This document shows, in pieces, positions 6,722 to 11,248 of a stretch of 11,248 bases of DNA (position 1 is its first letter; every line of letters begins with the position of its first letter). The stretch lies in the NCBI GenBank assembly GCA_003562535.1, contig PWUP01000033.1, positions 1 through 11,248 of the forward strand, in the 5' to 3' direction. Both the position numbers and the translations under genes were made by a program. The notes beneath the pieces are model-generated. The model was not told the DNA's origin and made no database searches. It saw only the letters and a list, made by a program, of their open reading frames with translations. Source of the stretch: Gammaproteobacteria bacterium. GTDB taxonomy: Bacteria > Pseudomonadota > Gammaproteobacteria > Competibacterales > Competibacteraceae.

Positions 6722-8917
6722 ATGAACAAAATGACCATTAAACTACGCTTGGGCTTGGTAATTGGTTTGCTATCACTGTTATTAGTAGCCATTGGATTTA
6801 TCGGTCTGTACGGTAAGGCTGACTCCAATCGTGGCATGAATTCAATCTATGAAGAGCGCTTGCTTCCGGCGATGCAGCTCTCGGACATTGAACAGCTCAT
6901 GCGCGAAATCGTCATTGAATTGCAGAATGCCTTTCGTTTCGATCCGCAACTGATCACCAGTATGTTGATTGAACACCCCATCACCGATCACACGGATCGG
7001 GTACTGGACTATACCCAACAGATTGACACGATTTGGGCAGAGTACACGGCTAATGACTTGATTGCTCAAGAGGCCGAGTTAGCCGAGGAATTTTCTGCCT
7101 TATACGTCAAGGCCGTCGAGCAAGGCTTTCAGCCGATCAGTAATATGTTTCTGATTGATGCGTTTATGGCCGCAGATCAACATTTAGACCTAGTGCTGAG
7201 GCCGATTTTAGCAGAGCTGTCCAGCATTATTGATCAGTTGCAAACACTGCAAGCGGAGGTTGCTGAGCAAGAATATCAAGCGGCAGCAGCAAGCTATGAG
7301 CAACTGCGCCTGATCATGATTGCCGTGGTCGGATCGGGAGTATTATTGGCTATAGTGATCGGTTGGTTGCTAATCCGTGCCATTGTTAAGCCATTACAGC
7401 GTACCCATCACTATTTTAACCGCATTGCTCAGGGTGAACTGGATAATGAAATCGTTATCACCCAGAACGATGAAATCGGACAAGTCATGGTGGGTTTGCG
7501 TGATATGCAGGGCAAACTCAAAACCGATATTGAAGACACTAAGCGCTTATCGGCTGAAAACCTACGAATTCGCTACGCACTAGACAGCGTGTCTTCTAGC
7601 GTCATGGTCATTGATCCAGACGCTAAGATCATCTACGCCAATGACGCGGTCATGCACACTTTCCATAAAGGGCTATCCGCATTGCGCCAAGCTCTGCCAG
7701 GTTTTGATCCCAACCAAGTCCGTGGGGGTAGCTTTAACCTATTCAATCTCGATCGACTGCGCCACAGCTTCGATACGCTCACCGCCCCTCATGATAGCGA
7801 ACAAACGCTGGGTGGGCGCACCTACAAATTAGTGGCCAGCCCCATCAATGCTGAAGACGGTAGCCGCTTAGGTACCGTGATTGAGTGGACTGATCGCACC
7901 GAAGAACTCAAAGTCGAACGTGAAGTCACCGCCTTGGTAGAAGGCGCGGTCAAAGGGGATTTGAGTCGGCGGGTGGCCACTGACGATCTCGATGGTTTTT
8001 TCCTGCGGCTCGGTGAAGGGATTAATGGCATGGTTGAACAGTTACAGCAACTGATTAGCCAAATTACCGAATCGGTGGATGCCATTAATACCGGCGCAAG
8101 GGAAATCGCCGTCGGTAATTCCGATCTGTCACAACGCACCGAAGAACAAGCGTCGAGTCTGGAAGAAACCGCATCGAGTATGGAACAACTCACTTCGACG
8201 GTTAAGCAAAACGCCGATAACTCCAAGCAAGCCAACCAACTCTCTAGCCAAGCACGAGAAGTGGCCACTGCGGGTGGTGACAAAATCCAACACGCCGTAC
8301 AAGCCATGCAGGCGATTACCGCCAGTTCCGAAAAAATCAGCGATATTATCAGCGTGATTGATGGTATTGCTTTCCAGACCAATATTCTGGCGCTGAATGC
8401 TGCTGTGGAAGCCGCCCGCGCTGGCGAGCAAGGCCGAGGCTTTGCGGTGGTTGCGGCTGAAGTACGCACTTTGGCTCAGCGTTCTGCGACCGCTGCCAAA
8501 GAGATCAAAGGACTGATTGCTGAAAACTCAACCACCATCAGTTCCGGCAGCCATCTGGTTGAAGAAGCGGGGCAGACCATGAGCGATATTGTCACTCAAT
8601 CTAAACACGTTTCGGACTTGATTGCTGAAATTGCCGCCGCCTCAGAGGAACAACGCAGTGGCATTGAAGAGGTCAATATCGCAATCAGCCAAATGGATGA
8701 AGTGACCCAGCAGAACGCCTCCTTGGTCGAACAAGCGGCGGCAGCTTCCGAGTCGCTGGAAGAACAAGCCCAGGCTCTGAGCCAAGCGGTCAGCCTATTC
8801 CAAACCCACGCCACACCTGGGTCACACCCAGCGGCTCAGTCAGCCTCACCTGCGCGAACAGCACCACGGGCGCTGTCTAAGCCATCGGCCTCAGGGGATG
8901 AGTGGGAAGAATTTTAA
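6722..8917 (+). CDS. Methyl-accepting chemotaxis protein with PAS domain and CheR-tether-like tail
   Basis: This 731-residue chemoreceptor has a first membrane span at about residues 7-30. A periplasmic, mostly helical sensor (about 31-195, four-helix-bundle-like) is followed by a second span at about 198-221. Next come HAMP (about 224-270), a cytoplasmic PAS domain (about 278-396, RYALDSVSSSVMVIDPDAKI), a second HAMP-like linker (about 400-440), and the signalling hairpin. The conserved tip starts at Asp547 (DGIAFQTNILALNAAVEAAR). A flexible Pro/Ala/Ser tail ends in EWEEF, which fits the C-terminal pentapeptide that tethers CheR/CheB. The protein should bind CheW/CheA and control the flagellar motor in response to an unknown ligand. 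The start at 6722 has only a weak ribosome binding site; ATG 6731 is an alternative. It may only be a neighbour of the phn operon, but sensing phosphonates is conceivable. Confidence 0.93.
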   Translation: MNKMTIKLRLGLVIGLLSLLLVAIGFIGLYGKADSNRGMNSIYEERLLPAMQLSDIEQLMREIVIELQNAFRFDPQLITSMLIEHPITDHTDRVLDYTQQIDTIWAEYTANDLIAQEAELAEEFSALYVKAVEQGFQPISNMFLIDAFMAADQHLDLVLRPILAELSSIIDQLQTLQAEVAEQEYQAAAASYEQLRLIMIAVVGSGVLLAIVIGWLLIRAIVKPLQRTHHYFNRIAQGELDNEIVITQNDEIGQVMVGLRDMQGKLKTDIEDTKRLSAENLRIRYALDSVSSSVMVIDPDAKIIYANDAVMHTFHKGLSALRQALPGFDPNQVRGGSFNLFNLDRLRHSFDTLTAPHDSEQTLGGRTYKLVASPINAEDGSRLGTVIEWTDRTEELKVEREVTALVEGAVKGDLSRRVATDDLDGFFLRLGEGINGMVEQLQQLISQITESVDAINTGAREIAVGNSDLSQRTEEQASSLEETASSMEQLTSTVKQNADNSKQANQLSSQAREVATAGGDKIQHAVQAMQAITASSEKISDIISVIDGIAFQTNILALNAAVEAARAGEQGRGFAVVAAEVRTLAQRSATAAKEIKGLIAENSTTISSGSHLVEEAGQTMSDIVTQSKHVSDLIAEIAAASEEQRSGIEEVNIAISQMDEVTQQNASLVEQAAAASESLEEQAQALSQAVSLFQTHATPGSHPAAQSASPARTAPRALSKPSASGDEWEEF

Positions 8918-8940
8918 GATCTATACAGTGGCTTGGCTAA

Positions 8941-8968
8941 GCAGGCTGGTATTCCCTGCGGCTTTATT
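8941..8968 (+). terminator. Weak terminator-like hairpin after the chemoreceptor gene
   Basis: GCAGG (8941-8945) pairs with CCTGC (8955-8959) across a 9-nt loop, followed after GGC by TTTATT. The stem is short and the T-run is interrupted, so termination here is uncertain. It lies between the chemoreceptor stop codon and the tRNA promoter, where a terminator would be expected. Confidence 0.3.
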
Positions 8969-8996
8969 GAAGTCTAAAATCATTTTAAGGTATGCT
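8967..8996 (+). promoter_or_regulatory. Sigma-70 promoter of the tRNA-Ser gene
   Basis: TTGAAG (8967-8972) and TATGCT (8991-8996) are separated by 18 bp and match the -35 and -10 consensus at 4 of 6 positions each. The start point would be near 9003, a few bases before the mature tRNA 5' end at 9010, as is common for tRNA genes. Confidence 0.6.
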
Positions 8997-9009
8997 AATA
9001 GGGTGATGT

Positions 9010-9097
9010 GGAGAGCTGGCTGAGCGGTCGAAAGCGGCGGTCTTGAAAACCGTTGACCCGTAAGGGTCCGGGGGTTCGAATCCCTCGCTCTCCGCCA
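9010..9097 (+). tRNA. tRNA-Ser (anticodon UGA)
   Basis: An 88-nt class II tRNA. The acceptor arms GGAGAGC (9010-9016) and GCTCTCC (9087-9093) pair perfectly, then comes discriminator G and an encoded CCA (9095-9097). The anticodon stem GCGGT/ACCGT encloses the loop CTTGAAA with anticodon TGA at 9044-9046. The long variable arm (GACCC-gtaa-GGGTC) is typical of serine tRNAs, and the T-loop GGTTCGAATCC is standard. It decodes UCA and other UCN codons. No second copy of its 3' end that could mark an integrated element was noticed in the window. Confidence 0.97.
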
Positions 9098-9153
9098 TTC
9101 CCTTAACTTGCCTAGAATAACCGCCAGCAGAGCACCCAGCGCGTGACGAACCC

Positions 9154-10716
9154 ATGTTGATAACCGCCCTAAACAATCCCGCTCATTATCCCCATCCGGT
9201 CGATCAAGTGACCCTGTTGGAAACCCATATTTCTTGGGTTTTTCTCGCCGGCGAGTATGCGTATAAAATCAAAAAACCATTGAATCTGGGTTTTCTGGAT
9301 TTCTCTAGCCTAGAGCGCCGTGCGCATTTTTGCCGTGAGGAAATCCGCTTAAACCAGCGCCAGGCTTCCGATTTGTATCTCGATGTGGTGCCGATCACCG
9401 GCAGCCCGTCGCAGCCTGAACTCGGTGGCAGCGGCGAGCCGTTTGAATATGCGGTTCGCATGCGCCGCTTTGCTCGGGAAGACGGGTTCGATCATTTACT
9501 GGCCGAGGGGCGATTACAGCCGCAGCATATTGTGGAGCTGGCTGAACAACTGGCTCAACTCCACCAAAAAGCCGCTGTAGCGCCGCCCGACAGCCCCCTG
9601 GGTCAACCTGAGCAAGTCATGGCGCCGATGCGTGATAATCTGGTGGCCTTGCAGACGATGTTGACCACTGAGGCCGATCAAGCGCGTTTGCAAAGATTGG
9701 CGGATTGGACTGAGGCGCAGGGTGCTGCCCTAAAATCGCTGTTGCAACAACGCTGCCGTGATGGATTCATCCGCGAATGCCACGGCGACGCCCATCTGGG
9801 CAATGTCACCTTATTTCGCGGGCGCACCACGCTGTTTGACGCCATCGAATTCAATCAAGAGTTCCGCTGGATTGATGTGATCAACGATCTGGCCTTCACC
9901 CTGATGGATTTATGCCATCGCGGTGCGCCGGCCATGAGTTGGCAGGTGTTGGATCGCTACTTAACCCTCAGCGGTGACTTCCAAGGTGTACGACTATTAA
10001 CGTTTTATCAGGTGTATCGCGCTCTGGTGCGGGCTAAAATCGCCGGACTGCGCTTGGGGCAGGATCTCGACGCCGAGCAACAGCAGGCGGTGCTGGCCGA
10101 GCTGAAAGCCTATGTGCGGCTGGCCGAACGGTTGGCCGAACCGCGCCGCCCGGCGCTGATCATCACTATGGGTTTATCCGGCAGCGGTAAAACGGTGCTC
10201 AGCAATCACTTATTGCAAGATTTAGGTCTGATTCGGTTACGCTCGGATGTTGAGCGCAAGCGTTTACATGATCTGGCGCCCGAGGCCGACAGCCACTCCC
10301 AAGTGGCCGGTGGTATCTACAGTAGCGACACGTCACAGTTAACCTATGCGCGTTTGCGCGACCACGCTGCTACCCTGTTGCAAGCCGGGGAGCCAGTGCT
10401 GGTGGATGCCACGTGTCTTCAGCAGCAACAGCGCCAGGCTTTCCGTCAACTGGCTCAAGAGCACGACGTGCCGTTGCATTTACTGGTCTGTGAGGCCGAT
10501 ACCGAGACGCTGAAAGCCCGTTTGCACCGCCGTGCCGCTCAAGGCGGGGATGCCTCCGAGGCTGATACCACGGTGCTGGAGTATCAACTCGCCCAGCAGC
10601 AACCCCTGACTACCACTGAACAGGCTGAGGCCATTGTATTGGATACGACCCGTGATGACAGCGTAGCCACCGCTCAGCGGGTCTTGGCGTATTTACGTAG
10701 GACTATAGAAAACTGA
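9154..10716 (+). CDS. Two-domain protein: aminoglycoside-phosphotransferase-like N-half and P-loop kinase-like C-half
   Basis: This 520-residue protein has two nucleotide-binding modules. The N-terminal half (about 1-325) has the opening ETHISWVFLAGEYAYKIKKP and the phosphotransferase catalytic motif HGDAHLGN (His210, Asp212). A second acidic site, Asp229 (FDAIEFN), takes the place of the kinase DFG aspartate. The C-terminal half (about 335-520) has a P-loop GLSGSGKT (340-347) and resembles small-molecule kinases of the COG0645 type. The combination is a recognised but poorly understood bacterial family, often named bifunctional aminoglycoside phosphotransferase/ATP-binding protein. That name does not show antibiotic resistance, and the substrate is unknown. 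No ribosome binding site is evident, but the start fits family N-termini. The stop overlaps the gmd start by one base, so the two are probably co-transcribed. Confidence 0.85.
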   Translation: MLITALNNPAHYPHPVDQVTLLETHISWVFLAGEYAYKIKKPLNLGFLDFSSLERRAHFCREEIRLNQRQASDLYLDVVPITGSPSQPELGGSGEPFEYAVRMRRFAREDGFDHLLAEGRLQPQHIVELAEQLAQLHQKAAVAPPDSPLGQPEQVMAPMRDNLVALQTMLTTEADQARLQRLADWTEAQGAALKSLLQQRCRDGFIRECHGDAHLGNVTLFRGRTTLFDAIEFNQEFRWIDVINDLAFTLMDLCHRGAPAMSWQVLDRYLTLSGDFQGVRLLTFYQVYRALVRAKIAGLRLGQDLDAEQQQAVLAELKAYVRLAERLAEPRRPALIITMGLSGSGKTVLSNHLLQDLGLIRLRSDVERKRLHDLAPEADSHSQVAGGIYSSDTSQLTYARLRDHAATLLQAGEPVLVDATCLQQQQRQAFRQLAQEHDVPLHLLVCEADTETLKARLHRRAAQGGDASEADTTVLEYQLAQQQPLTTTEQAEAIVLDTTRDDSVATAQRVLAYLRRTIEN

Positions 10717-11248
10717 TGAAAACGGCACTGATTACCGGTATCACCGGCCAAGACGGCGCGTATTTAGCCGAGTTTTTGCTCGATAAAGGCTACACCGTTC
10801 ACGGCATCAAACGCCGCTCCTCGCTGTTTAACACGGACCGCATCGATCATCTGTATCAAGACCCGCATGAACCGGATCGACGGTTTATTCTCCATCATGG
10901 TGATTTAACCGATGCCACCTGCCTGATCCGGATTATTCAGCAGGTGCAACCGGATGAAATTTACAATTTGGCGGCGCAAAGTCATGTTGCAGTGTCGTTT
11001 GAAGAACCGGAATACACGGCTAATTCCGATGCCCTCGGGGCGTTGCGTATTTTAGAAGCGCTGCGGATTCTCGGCTTGGAGCGCAAAACTCGGTTTTATC
11101 AAGCCAGCACCTCGGAGCTGTATGGCCTGGTGCAGGAAATTCCCCAGACCGAAACCACGCCGTTTTATCCGCGTTCGCCTTATGCCGTGGCTAAGTTGTA
11201 TGCGTACTGGATTACGGTGAATTATCGGGAAGCCTACGGGATTTACGC
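10716..11248 (+). CDS. gmd: GDP-mannose 4,6-dehydratase, N-terminal part (runs off window)
   Basis: The first 177 codons of an extended short-chain dehydrogenase/reductase are present; the family is usually 320-370 residues. The NADP-binding motif is GITGQDG (residues 8-14), followed by the Gmd hallmark VHGIKRRSSLFNTDRIDHLY. The catalytic residues are Thr132 and Glu134 (STSELYG) and Tyr156 with Lys160 (YAVAK). Similarity to E. coli Gmd is close along the visible length, including LVQEIPQTETTPFYPRSPYA. The enzyme converts GDP-D-mannose to GDP-4-dehydro-6-deoxy-D-mannose, the branch point to GDP-fucose, GDP-rhamnose and perosamine used in O-antigen, capsule or exopolysaccharide. The ATG overlaps the upstream TGA as TGATG, indicating coupled translation. 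Confidence 0.95.
   Translation, partial: MKTALITGITGQDGAYLAEFLLDKGYTVHGIKRRSSLFNTDRIDHLYQDPHEPDRRFILHHGDLTDATCLIRIIQQVQPDEIYNLAAQSHVAVSFEEPEYTANSDALGALRILEALRILGLERKTRFYQASTSELYGLVQEIPQTETTPFYPRSPYAVAKLYAYWITVNYREAYGIY

Noticed and set aside
9010..9097. tRNA-Ser as the attachment site of an integrated element
   Set aside because: No integrase gene and no repeated tRNA 3' end were seen. The downstream gene starts 56 bp away and looks like ordinary chromosome.

Overview
The window looks like ordinary bacterial chromosome from a gammaproteobacterium, perhaps near the purple sulfur bacteria and relatives. That placement rests on the style of the chemoreceptor, the kinase-like gene and the Gmd sequence, and is an impression rather than a proof. 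No phage genes, insertion sequences or CRISPR arrays were seen.

Layout. Positions 1-761 (minus strand) hold the N-terminal part of an unrecognised multi-pass membrane protein that runs off the left edge. A 372-bp gene-free stretch follows (762-1133). It contains three kinds of small repeat: alternating GTGCAGT hairpin arms, a nested and interleaved set of inverted repeats, and a 30-bp tandem repeat just upstream of the next operon. Positions 1134-6569 (plus strand) form a tight five-gene operon: phnD (periplasmic binding protein), phnC (ATPase), two different phnE-type permeases, and a 661-residue enzyme. That enzyme is a fusion of an iron-type alcohol dehydrogenase and phosphonoacetaldehyde hydrolase (PhnX, phosphonatase). 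After it come a Tar-like chemoreceptor with a PAS domain and a CheR-tether-like tail (6722-8917), a tRNA-Ser(UGA) with its own promoter (9010-9097), and a two-domain phosphotransferase-like/P-loop kinase protein (9154-10716). The window ends in a truncated GDP-mannose 4,6-dehydratase gene, gmd (from 10716), probably the start of a polysaccharide or sugar-nucleotide locus.

How the operon may work. The ABC importer should bring in a phosphonate, and the PhnX half of the fusion should split phosphonoacetaldehyde into acetaldehyde and phosphate. There is no aminotransferase gene (phnW) here to make phosphonoacetaldehyde from 2-aminoethylphosphonate. The fused dehydrogenase could instead make it from 2-hydroxyethylphosphonate and pass it to the hydrolase half. 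Alternatively it could reduce the acetaldehyde product to ethanol. The fusion, with both active sites apparently intact, is the most interesting object in the window. It suggests a compact uptake-plus-degradation module for a phosphonate, possibly hydroxyethylphosphonate.
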